Shown here: positions 16,626-25,306 of the stretch, piece by piece
Position numbering within the stretch: the stretch's first letter is position 1
How the letters are laid out: each line of letters starts with the position of its first letter
From: Haliea sp. E1-2-M8
Lineage (GTDB): Bacteria; Pseudomonadota; Gammaproteobacteria; Pseudomonadales; Halieaceae
NCBI RefSeq assembly: GCF_030649675.1
Contig: NZ_JAUTDR010000018.1
Span: 30,371-94,370 of the forward strand
Direction: 5' to 3'
Length of the DNA: 64,000 bases
Notes under the pieces: model-generated
What the model was told of the DNA's origin: nothing
Database searches by the model: none
The model's input: only the letters and a program-made list of their open reading frames with translations
Position numbers and translations under genes: made by a program

Positions 16626-17249
16626 TCAAAAGATCAGCCGCAACAGGTAGTCCAGCAATTCCTCGCGTTTGGCTGGAGTCATTTCGTAGGTACCGGCAGA
16701 TGATTTTCCGGTAGCCACGGCACGTGATCGTTCCAGCAACGGACCCAGAGTGACAAAGGCCACCAGGGTGCAGGCCAGAATGTCGCGCAATACCGAGGTA
16801 TGGAGGCGTTTCTGGATATCCGGATCCCGGTAGTGCACTCTCAGGGCTCGAGGCGGGGCAAAGTGCCTGGACAACCACTCCATCCTCGGGCTATCCGTCG
16901 CCCCTTCACGCAGGTAGATCTGGCCGTATTCCGGCACTTCGCAGAGGGCGTCCAGAAAGCAGGACAGCGCGTAGCGGGCTGTCTCGCGGTCGCTGGCCTG
17001 CTGCTGTTCGGTAAACACTGAGTCGAATGCGGCATTGAAGCGCTTTTCAACGTCTTCCGCGGCAGCCTGCCACAGAGTCTCCTTATTCTGGAAGTGGTAG
17101 AGGATCAGTGAGCGCTGGGCACCGCAGAGCGCGGTGATTTCCCGAAAGTTGGTGCCACTGTAGCCCAGGCGTGCAAACACCTGGATTGCGGCCTCAAGTA
17201 TGGCGAGCCGGGTGGAGGGCTTGTGGCTCTCTGTGCTTGCGCTCATCAA
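16626..17249 (-). CDS. TetR/AcrR family transcriptional regulator
   Basis: A 207-residue TetR protein. The HTH is visible at about residues 10-55 (TRLAILEAAIQVFARLGYSG, then REITALCGAQRSLILYHFQNKETLW). The C-terminal domain is all-alpha and not assignable to a ligand class. It is divergent from the Rieske oxygenase/acyl-CoA ligase pair. Two near-identical 14-bp palindromes lie in the shared 117-base intergenic region and overlap the predicted Rieske promoter, so autoregulation plus repression of the pair is the simplest reading. The inducer is probably a pathway intermediate or its CoA ester. Confidence 0.92.
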   Translation of the reverse strand: MMSASTESHKPSTRLAILEAAIQVFARLGYSGTNFREITALCGAQRSLILYHFQNKETLWQAAAEDVEKRFNAAFDSVFTEQQQASDRETARYALSCFLDALCEVPEYGQIYLREGATDSPRMEWLSRHFAPPRALRVHYRDPDIQKRLHTSVLRDILACTLVAFVTLGPLLERSRAVATGKSSAGTYEMTPAKREELLDYLLRLIF

Positions 17250-17299
17250 TGCCTCAATAGCGAAAGAATTTGCTGGGGCTCATGTTACCGCACATTGCA

Positions 17300-17328
17300 T
17301 TGACAGATATGTCAGTTGAGCTTATGGT
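17300..17328 (+). promoter_or_regulatory. Predicted sigma-70 promoter for the Rieske/acyl-CoA ligase genes
   Basis: A perfect -35 TTGACA (17300-17305) and a -10 TATGGT (17323-17328) are separated by 17 bases. The expected start of transcription is around 17335, inside the second palindrome. The start codon at 17367 is preceded by AGGAG. Confidence 0.6.
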
Positions 17329-17346
17329 TTGCTGACACATATGTCA
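17301..17346. promoter_or_regulatory. Two tandem TetR-type operators, TGACA-N4-TGTCA
   Basis: TGACAGATATGTCA (17301-17314) and TGACACATATGTCA (17333-17346) are two copies of one 14-bp palindrome with perfect 5-bp half-sites. Their centres are 32 bp apart, about three helical turns. Copy 1 overlaps the -35 box; copy 2 covers the predicted transcription start. This is the arrangement expected for a repressor that blocks RNA polymerase, and the divergent TetR gene next door is the obvious candidate. Confidence 0.75.
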
Positions 17347-17366
17347 GTTACGATCAGGAGTCCTCT

Positions 17367-18323
17367 ATGAGCACCAAGCGCTTTCCTTTTCCGATTCCCT
17401 TAGGCTGGTTCCAGGTTGCATTCGAAAGTGATGTTCACCCCGGTGACATAAAACCACTCCGTTACTTTGGCCGCGACTTGGTCATGTGGCGTAGCGAGGC
17501 AGGCAAACTGCATTTACAGGACGCGTACTGCCCGCACCTGGGTGGTAATTTTGGTGTGCTTGGAAAGGTTGTTGGTGAGAATATCCGCTGCCCGTTCCAT
17601 CACTGGGAATTTGACGGCGAAGGGCAGGTTGCAGCGATACCCTATGCCCAACAACTGAACACGCGCGCCTGTGTGCGAACCTACCCACTGCAAATCAGGC
17701 ACGGTCTGGTCATGGCCTGGTATCACCCCGAGGGCGCTGCACCTGATTTCGATCTGCTGGAGGTCCCGGAGTTCGACGACCCCGCTTATGTCACTCCAAT
17801 CGTGACCGAGCACAAGATCAGAACCTGCCTGCAGGAAATGGCTGAAAACACCGCTGATGGCGCTCACTTCATGACCGTTCACCAGCATCCTGGCGCCGCT
17901 GAATATGATCGCTTCGATTTTGACGGCCCCAGCATAATCATGGAAAGCCGACAGAAGTTTCCCAGCTCGGGCGGTCCGGTCGAGGGATACCTGAACTCGA
18001 CTAATTCCGGCTTCGGCTGGGCGGTGGTTCGGTACAAAACACTGGTTGAAGTCTGCATGCTAACAACAAATGCCCCCATCGACGAGGATAATGTCGTTCA
18101 GTACTTCCACGTCAGCTACAGGAATCCGGAACGCGACCCCAAGATCGATCGGATTGGTGCGTCGTTCAACAAGGAGGTCAACCGGCAGCTCACTGATGAC
18201 ATCCCCATGTGGGAAAACAAGATTTATCAGCCGAAACCCAATTTATGTGACGGTGATGGACCGATTGCGAAGTTTCGCAAGTGGGCACAGCAGTTTTATG
18301 TGGAGCAGCATGCAAACTCTTGA
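17367..18323 (+). CDS. Rieske 2Fe-2S oxygenase, KshA / cholesterol-7-desaturase type
   Basis: A 318-residue single-component terminal oxygenase. The Rieske cluster ligands are Cys55-x-His57 and Cys75-x2-His78 (YCPHLGG ... CPFHHW). The mononuclear iron site is the ENTADGAHFMTVH motif at about residues 160-172. N-terminal IPLGWFQVAFESD matches the opening of KshA and DAF-36/Neverland-like enzymes that hydroxylate or desaturate the sterol nucleus; bacterial SdmA is another relative. Electron-transfer partners are not adjacent. I use ATG 17367 with AGGAG upstream; a TTG at 17316 would place the operators inside the gene. Its 3' end overlaps the ligase start by 14 bases, indicating translational coupling. 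Confidence 0.88.
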   Translation: MSTKRFPFPIPLGWFQVAFESDVHPGDIKPLRYFGRDLVMWRSEAGKLHLQDAYCPHLGGNFGVLGKVVGENIRCPFHHWEFDGEGQVAAIPYAQQLNTRACVRTYPLQIRHGLVMAWYHPEGAAPDFDLLEVPEFDDPAYVTPIVTEHKIRTCLQEMAENTADGAHFMTVHQHPGAAEYDRFDFDGPSIIMESRQKFPSSGGPVEGYLNSTNSGFGWAVVRYKTLVEVCMLTTNAPIDEDNVVQYFHVSYRNPERDPKIDRIGASFNKEVNRQLTDDIPMWENKIYQPKPNLCDGDGPIAKFRKWAQQFYVEQHANS

Positions 18324-19905
18324 CTACAACAAGGAAGAAAATCGTGTGCTTGGCAATATTCTTCGCCATCAGGCAGAAACTACACCCGGGAAGGATTTTC
18401 TGATTGACGGGGAGCGTCACATCACCTATTCCGAAGCCCACGATGCAGCGTGTCACTATGCGGCGGGGCTGAGGCAGCTGGGTGTGCAGCAAGGTGATCG
18501 AGTCTGTATTTTCATGAACAGTTGCCCGGAATTTGTCCTGGTAAGCTTCGCCTGCAATTTGCTTGGTGCACCATGGGTGCCGATTAACACCGACTACCGG
18601 GGTGAGTGGCTGCAGCAGACATTGGTCGATAGTAAGCCCCGAATCACGGTCACCGATCGCGAGTACTTGTCCCGACTTGCAGAGTTAGGGGATGCTTTCA
18701 TGGCCAATGTTGTCATCAAAGAGCCTGATGCGGGCTTCCCCAGCCTTACCGAACTATTGTCCACTCCAATCGATAGCTCCCTGCCCGCTGTGCTGCAACG
18801 AGGGGATGTCGCTTCAATCATGTGGACTTCCGGTACGACTGGTCGCTCTAAAGGCGTGATGCAGAGTCACAATGCCTGGATGCGAGCGGCATTGAGCGCG
18901 GCCAATATAGGTGGCATGCACGAGGGAGACATGATCTACAACTGCATGCCGCTGTATAATTCCGCGGCCTGGGTCACAAGCATATTTCCTGCTCTCGTAA
19001 CGGGCATTGCGGTAGGTATGGATTCTGCCTTCTCGGCCAGTCATTTCTGGGAGCGCACCCGCTTTTACGGTGCCACCCATATCTTCACCCTGGGTGCGAT
19101 GCACATGTTTTTGTGGAATGCCCCCGAAAGACCTGATGACTCGGACAATCCTGTACGTTCCGCGACGATGACGCCAATGCCACATGATATCCACAGACCC
19201 TTCTGTCAACGGTTTGGGATTCAGGCTATTCAGCAAGGATTCGGCCAGAGTGAGATCATGCAGCTGATCTCCCGTTTCGACGATGGTGTGAGTGAGTTAT
19301 TTCCCAACGCACTAGGCACCCCCGTAGACGACCTGGAGGTGGCTCTGCTGGATGATGTCAATCGGCCTGTGCCGGTGGGCGACGTGGGTGAGTTCTGTGT
19401 CAAGCCCAAGGCTGAACACATTCTCTTCAATGGCTATTTCAATGATCCGGATGCCACTGAGAAAGCATTCGTGGATGGCTGGTACCGCACAGGTGACCTG
19501 GGTAAGCAGGATGGCGCGGGCAATTACTTCTTCGTCGATCGGAAGAAGGACCTGATTCGCTACAAGGGGCGCAGCGTGTCGTCGGTTGCGGTGGAGTCCA
19601 TTGCGCGACGCCACCCCGGGATCAGTGATGTTGCCGCGTTTGGAGTACCATCTGTCGAGTTGTCCTCGGAGCATGAAATCATGCTGGCGGTTGTCGCCAA
19701 GCCGAACAGCAGTGTTTCCGAAGAAGCATTGGCCAGGCACATCAATGATAATGCACCCTACTTCTTCGTTCCCCAATATATAGAGATTGTTGAATCATTG
19801 CCGATGACGCCCACTCAGAAGGTGCGGAAAGTGGAGCTGAGGGAAAGAGGCGTCACCAATACAACTTGGGACGCACGGGCCGCCGGATTCAAGGTAACGC
19901 GCTGA
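18310..19905 (+). CDS. AMP-dependent acyl-CoA synthetase/ligase
   Basis: A 531-residue ANL-superfamily enzyme activating a carboxylic acid to its CoA thioester through an acyl-adenylate. Motifs in order: MWTSGTTGRSKGV (P-loop, ~175-187), GFGQSEI (~310), the hinge YRTGDLG and DRKKDLIRYKG, and the C-terminal LPMTPTQKVRK containing the catalytic Lys region. The layout is closest to the CaiC-like branch. ATG 18310 lies within the end of the Rieske gene with GGAG just upstream; longer forms are only the open frame inside that gene. The partner oxygenase suggests that the acid is a steroid or terpenoid side-chain acid; this is inference. Confidence 0.92.
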   Translation: MQTLDYNKEENRVLGNILRHQAETTPGKDFLIDGERHITYSEAHDAACHYAAGLRQLGVQQGDRVCIFMNSCPEFVLVSFACNLLGAPWVPINTDYRGEWLQQTLVDSKPRITVTDREYLSRLAELGDAFMANVVIKEPDAGFPSLTELLSTPIDSSLPAVLQRGDVASIMWTSGTTGRSKGVMQSHNAWMRAALSAANIGGMHEGDMIYNCMPLYNSAAWVTSIFPALVTGIAVGMDSAFSASHFWERTRFYGATHIFTLGAMHMFLWNAPERPDDSDNPVRSATMTPMPHDIHRPFCQRFGIQAIQQGFGQSEIMQLISRFDDGVSELFPNALGTPVDDLEVALLDDVNRPVPVGDVGEFCVKPKAEHILFNGYFNDPDATEKAFVDGWYRTGDLGKQDGAGNYFFVDRKKDLIRYKGRSVSSVAVESIARRHPGISDVAAFGVPSVELSSEHEIMLAVVAKPNSSVSEEALARHINDNAPYFFVPQYIEIVESLPMTPTQKVRKVELRERGVTNTTWDARAAGFKVTR

Positions 19906-19925
19906 GCCGCCGCAACGGTATTCGC

Positions 19926-20300
19926 TTAGGATTCCGCCATTTCGATGCGGATCTCCCTTAACTGGCCCTGCTCCGCGCGGTAATATCCCTCGAGCTGTAG
20001 CTCGAAACTTTCACCGGCGGCCAGGGATTGCCCCAGGAAAACAGTTACGTCAGTCCGGGCGGTAAAACGGTCGACAATAATTACCCGGGCCTCATTCCCG
20101 TTCACCGTAATCTCCGTCGGGGTCATGCGGTCCTCGAACATGCCGATCAGAGCCCGGTAAGTGTCCAGAATCGCCCCCCGCCCCCGCAAGGTGCCCTGGG
20201 CGGATTCCAGTGTGCAATCCGGGTGGTAGAAATCAGCGAGTACTTCGGGGGCCTCGCTGTTGTAGGTCGCGTAATAGCGCCGCATCAATGCTTCATCCAT
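19926..20300 (-). CDS. SnoaL-like / NTF2-fold protein
   Basis: A 124-residue small alpha+beta barrel protein of the SnoaL-like family: MRRYYATYNSEAPEVLADFYHPDCTLE at the N terminus, GRGAILDTYRALIGMFE, then a C-terminal beta-sheet ending GYYRAEQGQLREIRIEMAE. Members include ketosteroid isomerases and many uncharacterised proteins. It converges on the acyl-CoA ligase gene and is divergent from the TonB receptor across ~260 bases. It may be an isomerase or dehydratase of the same pathway, but no catalytic residues can be assigned. Confidence 0.8.
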   Translation of the reverse strand: MDEALMRRYYATYNSEAPEVLADFYHPDCTLESAQGTLRGRGAILDTYRALIGMFEDRMTPTEITVNGNEARVIIVDRFTARTDVTVFLGQSLAAGESFELQLEGYYRAEQGQLREIRIEMAES

Positions 20301-20561
20301 GTTGCTGCCTCAGTAGTGGTAAACGATCTGCCGATTTTTCCTGAGAGTGGATTAGAAAACATTACACAAACTATGTAAAGATGGGCTCGCGACTGCAGCG
20401 ATGGCGACAGGGCGTCGTAAGCAGGCGGGAATTGAGATCGATGTTAATGCCATTTCCTCACTCGAAAAGTGGTTCGGAGGTGGTCCAATAAAGCATTGCA
20501 TAAGAAATTGTTACGTGAGATAAATACTGCGGCCAGGATAAATAATAATCAGGAGAATCCA

Positions 20562-22766
20562 GTGATCCGCAGCCGCTATTCAGTCCTCGTTGCCGCCCTG
20601 GCCGCCAGTTCCCAGTTGCACGCCCAGGGCAGCATGATGCTGGAAGAGATCACCGTCACCGCGCAGAAGACCACCGAGCTGATCCAGGACATCCCGATGG
20701 CGGTGAATGCCGTCACCGGTGAGGCTTTCCGGCGCGCAGTCGCTTTTGATATGCAGGACCTGGGCAAACTGGTCCCCGGCGTCGTGCTTGAGTCCACTGG
20801 CAACAACCAGAACATCACCCTGCGCGGCGTGGGCACCAAGATCAGTGCGGCCCAGGCGCCGCGCACCAATACCTACCTGGATGGATCCTACGTCAACAAC
20901 CAGCAGCTATCCTTTTTCTCCCAGTTTGATATCGCCCGGTTCGAAATCCTGCGCGGGCCCCAGGGCACGCTGTATGGCAGGGCGTCCCCGACCGGTTCCA
21001 TCGTGATCCACACCCGCAATCCCGATCTCACCGGGTTTGAGGGCTATGTCGAGGGCACTCTGGGCGACTACGATCTGGTCAATACCCGCTTCGGAGTCAG
21101 CGTTCCCTTGATCGAAAACGAGCTGGGCCTGCGTATTGCCGGGCTTTTTGATGAGAACAACAGTGCCGATGGCAGTTACGCCAACCTTGATCAGGAACAG
21201 TATGTGCGCACCAATGCCGGCCGGGCGACGCTGCTCTGGGAGCCGGAAACGCCCGTTAGCGCACGTCTGAGCCTGAGCCATGTCGACTACCGCGGCGACC
21301 AGTCCTCGGCCTATGCGGAGGATCCGGTGCAGGGGATCAGCCGCTACGACAGGGTCGAGATCTCCGAGCAGCCGCGCCTGTTCGGCTCCCGCTTCAATCA
21401 GGTGATTCTGGAACTGAACTATGACCTGGATTGGGCCGTGCTGACCTCCCAAAGCTACTACGCGGACGGCACCAACGATGAGATCAAGGATGTCGACCGG
21501 ACGCCGGTCTACGCCAGCGTGCAGGACACCAATATCATCTTCAACCAGGCTCACAATCAGGAACTGCGCCTGACCTCCAGCGGCAACGATTACTGGGACT
21601 GGATCGTCGGCGGCTATTACTCGCGGGCGGCGGCGGATACCGATGTCGAAAACCGCTTTGTCGGTGATTTCGGCGGGGTGTTGGTCAACCTGACCACCAA
21701 CAGCGAGGACTTCGGCGTATTCAGCCACAACACTATATACCTCACCGGGGACTGGACCCTGACCGCCGGTGCGCGCTGGAACAAGACCAGCCGCTACAAT
21801 TCCAACACCGCCGACTATTTCGGGCTGGTGCCGCTTCCCGACCAGGCCAATGTTTCCCGCATTACGGACATCGACTGGACCGGCACACTAAAACTCGCCT
21901 ACCGCCTAGGGGTTGACCAGATGGCCTATGGGACCGTCGACAGGGGTGGTCGCGGCGGTGGCCAGACTCTGGACCTCACCGGCTCCACCCCGGACAACAT
22001 CCAGGATTTTGGCCCCGAGGAGTCCACCAGTTTTGAACTCGGCTACAAGTCAACTCTGCTCAACCAGCGCCTGCGCTTCAATGTTGCGGCCTATTATCAG
22101 ATCTACGACGACTTCCACCAGGAAGCCATTGATGTCGACATCGATCTCAACCCCGCTACCCCCGGCCCGGATTTCAACTTCCGCGTCATCCAGAACGCGG
22201 AGAAAGTGTTAGTGACCGGCGCCGAAGTCGACCTGACCTACCTGTTCAGCACCTGGTTCACCGGTCAATTCAACGTTGCCTATAACGATGCGGAGTACGA
22301 CAGCTTCAGCAACGTGGCCTGCAATGGCGGCCCCCGGGCCACGGGTCTGCAGGGCAGTTACGCTACTGGTGGCATCTACCAGGTGTGCGATTACAGCGGT
22401 TTGCGCATTGGTGGTGACTCGGGCGACTGGTCCGGGGTGGCGCAGGGCAATATGGTCCTGCCGCTGTCGGGCACCGGTATGGAGTGGTATCTTGATGTGC
22501 TCGCCAACGCCAACAGTTTCCGGGTTGCGCCCAACACCCGGATCCGGTCAGCGGGCTTCGCCACCGTCGACCTGTTCACCGGGCTGCGCAGTACCGAGGG
22601 CGTTTGGGATCTGAAGCTCTGGGTCAAGAACGCCTTCGACAAGGAGGCCACGATTATCGAGGACGTGCCCGAGGCCAGGACCTACAACGTTCCCAACGGT
22701 ATTACCCCGCAGGAGCGGGTGATTCGCCCGCGCCAGGTGGGCCTTACCGCAATCTGGAACTTCTGA
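20562..22766 (+). CDS. TonB-dependent receptor
   Basis: A 734-residue outer-membrane receptor. I prefer the GTG at 20562: AGGAG lies six bases upstream and it gives a sensible signal peptide (SVLVAALAASSQLHAQG). The upstream in-frame ATG at 20469 would add a charged leader without that signal. The TonB box/plug start is LEEITVTAQKTTELIQDIPM and the plug shows ILRGPQGTLYGRASPTGS. The barrel ends in WNF with a terminal Phe. It stands between the acyl-CoA ligase/SnoaL genes and the second Rieske gene, so it probably imports the pathway's substrate. Confidence 0.92.
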   Translation: MIRSRYSVLVAALAASSQLHAQGSMMLEEITVTAQKTTELIQDIPMAVNAVTGEAFRRAVAFDMQDLGKLVPGVVLESTGNNQNITLRGVGTKISAAQAPRTNTYLDGSYVNNQQLSFFSQFDIARFEILRGPQGTLYGRASPTGSIVIHTRNPDLTGFEGYVEGTLGDYDLVNTRFGVSVPLIENELGLRIAGLFDENNSADGSYANLDQEQYVRTNAGRATLLWEPETPVSARLSLSHVDYRGDQSSAYAEDPVQGISRYDRVEISEQPRLFGSRFNQVILELNYDLDWAVLTSQSYYADGTNDEIKDVDRTPVYASVQDTNIIFNQAHNQELRLTSSGNDYWDWIVGGYYSRAAADTDVENRFVGDFGGVLVNLTTNSEDFGVFSHNTIYLTGDWTLTAGARWNKTSRYNSNTADYFGLVPLPDQANVSRITDIDWTGTLKLAYRLGVDQMAYGTVDRGGRGGGQTLDLTGSTPDNIQDFGPEESTSFELGYKSTLLNQRLRFNVAAYYQIYDDFHQEAIDVDIDLNPATPGPDFNFRVIQNAEKVLVTGAEVDLTYLFSTWFTGQFNVAYNDAEYDSFSNVACNGGPRATGLQGSYATGGIYQVCDYSGLRIGGDSGDWSGVAQGNMVLPLSGTGMEWYLDVLANANSFRVAPNTRIRSAGFATVDLFTGLRSTEGVWDLKLWVKNAFDKEATIIEDVPEARTYNVPNGITPQERVIRPRQVGLTAIWNF

Positions 22767-22905
22767 CCGGAGGCGCAGGCGTCCGGTCCAAGTGCTTGTA
22801 CCGCGCGGCTTAAGCCCTGTCGTAAAACCGTCTATCATGCCTGTGCTGAGCCGCCCGCAGCTGCGCTGACCCGGTGGCCCTTCCCAACCAGCGAGGAGTT
22901 CTGTC

Positions 22906-23895
22906 ATGCCCAAGCCCCGTCCCCCCATGCCGATACCGTTCGGCTGGTTTGTGATTTCCTACAGCGATGAGCTTGCCATCGGCCAGTCCCGCGCGGTGCA
23001 GTATTTTGGCAAGGAGCTGGTGCTGTTCCGGACCGAGTCGGGCAAGCCGGTGCTGCTCGATGCCTACTGCCCGCACCTGGGCGCGCACCTTGGCTACGGC
23101 ATCAACGAGAGCAGTGGCCAGGGCGGCCGCATCGAGGGGGAGACCATCGTCTGTCCGTTCCACGCCTGGAAATTCAATGCCGAAGGCTACTGTACGGAAG
23201 TGCCCTACGCCAGGAACATGCCGCCCAAAATCCAGGGTAAGCAGTGCCTGCAGACCTACCCGGTAGTGGAAGACAACCAGGTGATCTATGCCTGGTACCA
23301 TCCCGACAACGCTGCGCCGCTGTGGGAAACCGAGTCCTTTCCCGAGGCCAACAGCGACGACTGGGCGCCGCTGCAGCGCTTCGAGTGGGTGATCAAGACC
23401 GCCTGCCAGGAAATGGCCGAGAATGGCGCCGACTCCGCACACTTCCGCTATGTGCATCAGACCGCAACCTTCCCCGAAACCGAGCTTACCTACGAGAAAC
23501 ACTACTCCATGGGGATTCAGCGCGCCGACCTGGAAACACCGAAAGGCATGGTCAAGGGCAGCATTACATCCAGGGGTATTGGTCCCGGCCAGGGCTTTAC
23601 CCGTTTTGAGGGCATTGCCGACACCTTCCTGATGGGCAATGTCACGCCGATCGACGACGAGACCGTGCACGTGCGCTTTGCCTTTACCCAGCCCAAGGTC
23701 AATGGCGAGGTCAAGGCGGGCGGGGTCAATGCGGCCATCATTCGCGACATCTGCAAGCAGCTGGATGAGGACAAGCCGATCTGGGAGCACAAGATTTTCC
23801 GGGCGCAGCCCGTGCTGTGCGACAGTGACGGCCCCATTGCCCGCTTCCGGAAGTGGTACAGCCAGTTCTACACCGAGCCCCTGGCCACCGGCTGA
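22906..23895 (+). CDS. Rieske 2Fe-2S oxygenase, KshA / cholesterol-7-desaturase type
   Basis: A 329-residue terminal oxygenase paralogous to 17367-18323. Rieske ligands are Cys55-x-His57 and Cys83-x2-His86; the spacer is eight residues longer than in the other copy because of a Gly/Ser-rich insertion (GINESSGQGGRIEG). The iron-site motif is ENGADSAHFRYVH. The start IPFGWFVISYSDEL matches the same sterol-nucleus oxygenase group. The C-terminal SDGPIARFRKWYSQFY is also shared with its paralogue. It follows the TonB receptor by 139 bases. A reductase gene is not seen nearby. Substrate position (for example ring hydroxylation versus desaturation) is unknown. Confidence 0.88.
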   Translation: MPKPRPPMPIPFGWFVISYSDELAIGQSRAVQYFGKELVLFRTESGKPVLLDAYCPHLGAHLGYGINESSGQGGRIEGETIVCPFHAWKFNAEGYCTEVPYARNMPPKIQGKQCLQTYPVVEDNQVIYAWYHPDNAAPLWETESFPEANSDDWAPLQRFEWVIKTACQEMAENGADSAHFRYVHQTATFPETELTYEKHYSMGIQRADLETPKGMVKGSITSRGIGPGQGFTRFEGIADTFLMGNVTPIDDETVHVRFAFTQPKVNGEVKAGGVNAAIIRDICKQLDEDKPIWEHKIFRAQPVLCDSDGPIARFRKWYSQFYTEPLATG

Positions 23896-23902
23896 GCCAC
23901 CC

Positions 23903-25306
23903 TCAGAACGCGATCGATTCGCCGGTGGCCGGGATGGCTGCGCGCACCTGCAGCCTGTCCCACAGCTTGTCGGCGAGGGCATCCTGGGACCTGGGCTCTC
24001 CATGCACCAGGGCGATCCGCGGCGCGGGCTGAAAGTTCGCTGCCCACTCAATCAGTTCAGTCTGGCCCGCGTGGGCGGAAAAACAGCCCAGGGTTTCCAT
24101 GCGGGCCTTGACCGCATACTCCTCCCCAAAAAGTTTTACCGTCTTCATGCCATCGACCAGCAGTCGGCCCAGAGTGCCCTGGGCCTGGAAGCCGGTGAAG
24201 ATCACCGAGTTGCGGGCGTCCCAGATGCGCTGCTTGAAGTGATGCCGTATGCGCCCGCCGGTGCACATGCCGCTGCCGGCGATGATAATGGCGCCGCTCT
24301 TGATCCGGTTGATGGCCATGGATTGCTCGGTATCCGCGGTTAGCTGCAGGCGCGGCAGGAAATCCGCCAGAGACTCCCGGTGGGCGGCGGACAGTTCGCG
24401 AATGTCCTCGTCATCCATCAGTTCCAGCCAGCGGTCGTAGACCCGGGTCACCTCGATGGCCATCGGGCTGTCGAGGAAGATCTGCCAGGCATCGAGCTGG
24501 CCTGCGTAGTGGAGGCGACCGAGATGGAACAGGATTTCCTGGGTGCGGCCTACCGCGAAGGCGGGGATCATGACATTGCCGCCCTGTTCCCAGGTCTCGT
24601 GCAGCACCGTGCGCAGTTCTTCCATGGTTTCGTCTTCTTCGCGGTGATTGCGATCGCCGTAGGTGCTTTCCAGCAGCAGCAGATCCGCTTTCTCCAGCAG
24701 TTGCGGGTCATTCATCAATACGGAACCCTTGCGCCCCAGATCGCCCGAGAACACCAGCGTCTTGGCACCCCGGTTCTCCTGCAGAGTGACTTCGACGATG
24801 GCAGAGCCGAGGATGTGGCCGCCGTCATGCAGGCAGACCTGGCCGTTGGAGCCGAGCTTGAAAGTCTTGCCGTAGCGATAGGGCTCGAGCTGGCGCAAGA
24901 CTTGCTCGACGTCGTGCTCATCGTAGACCGGCTGCCTGGGCTTGCGGCCGCGGCGCTCTGCCCGCAGGTTCTCGCGCTCCAGATCCCGCAGGTAGAGGCC
25001 AACCGCATCCTTGAGCATGATCGGCAGCAGGTCAGCGCTGGCGCGGGTGCAGTAAATGGGGCCGCGGAAGCCCTGGTGCACCAGCAGTGGCAACATGCCG
25101 CAGTGATCCAGGTGCGCGTGGGACAGAATAACCGCGTCGATACTGGTGGGATCGAAGCTGAAGCGCTCGTTGTGGATCCGCTCCACGGCGTCCCCTCCCT
25201 GGCGCAGGCCACAGTCCAGTAGCACCCGGCCACAGGCGGGGGATTCAAGCAGGTGGCAGGAGCCGGTGACTTCCTGGGCTGCGCCGTAGAATGTGATTGT
25301 CGCCAT
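23903..25306 (-). CDS. Metallo-beta-lactamase/beta-CASP family hydrolase (RNA-processing type)
   Basis: A 467-residue protein with an N-terminal metallo-beta-lactamase domain carrying the zinc motif SHAHLDHCG (~60-68) and DGGHILGSA plus FSGDLG. The beta-CASP domain follows (MIPAFAVGRTQEIL, LDSPMA), then the C-terminal RMMBL region with CFSAHAGQTEL and a final VHGEP. This architecture is that of CPSF73-like and RNase J-related exo/endonucleases; bacterial stand-alone versions are little studied. Start ATG 25306 gives the conserved MATITFYGAAQEVTGS beginning; longer frames are non-conserved. It converges on the Rieske gene with a 7-base gap and marks the switch to housekeeping content. Confidence 0.92.
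   Translation of the reverse strand: MATITFYGAAQEVTGSCHLLESPACGRVLLDCGLRQGGDAVERIHNERFSFDPTSIDAVILSHAHLDHCGMLPLLVHQGFRGPIYCTRASADLLPIMLKDAVGLYLRDLERENLRAERRGRKPRQPVYDEHDVEQVLRQLEPYRYGKTFKLGSNGQVCLHDGGHILGSAIVEVTLQENRGAKTLVFSGDLGRKGSVLMNDPQLLEKADLLLLESTYGDRNHREEDETMEELRTVLHETWEQGGNVMIPAFAVGRTQEILFHLGRLHYAGQLDAWQIFLDSPMAIEVTRVYDRWLELMDDEDIRELSAAHRESLADFLPRLQLTADTEQSMAINRIKSGAIIIAGSGMCTGGRIRHHFKQRIWDARNSVIFTGFQAQGTLGRLLVDGMKTVKLFGEEYAVKARMETLGCFSAHAGQTELIEWAANFQPAPRIALVHGEPRSQDALADKLWDRLQVRAAIPATGESIAF

Noticed and set aside
18070..18309. N-terminal extension of the acyl-CoA ligase inside the Rieske gene
   Set aside because: The added 80 residues are Ser/Thr/Arg-rich out-of-frame translation of the Rieske gene; the ATG at 18310 with GGAG fits the family start.
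20362..20378. TTACA-N7-TGTAA inverted repeat upstream of the TonB receptor
   Set aside because: Five-base arms are too short to distinguish from chance, and there is no second copy.
22810..24051. 413-codon minus-strand frame opposite the second Rieske gene
   Set aside because: The Rieske protein on the plus strand has full conserved motifs; the opposite frame has none.
24380..25222. 280-codon plus-strand frame opposite the beta-CASP gene
   Set aside because: Shadow of a clearly conserved metallo-beta-lactamase protein.
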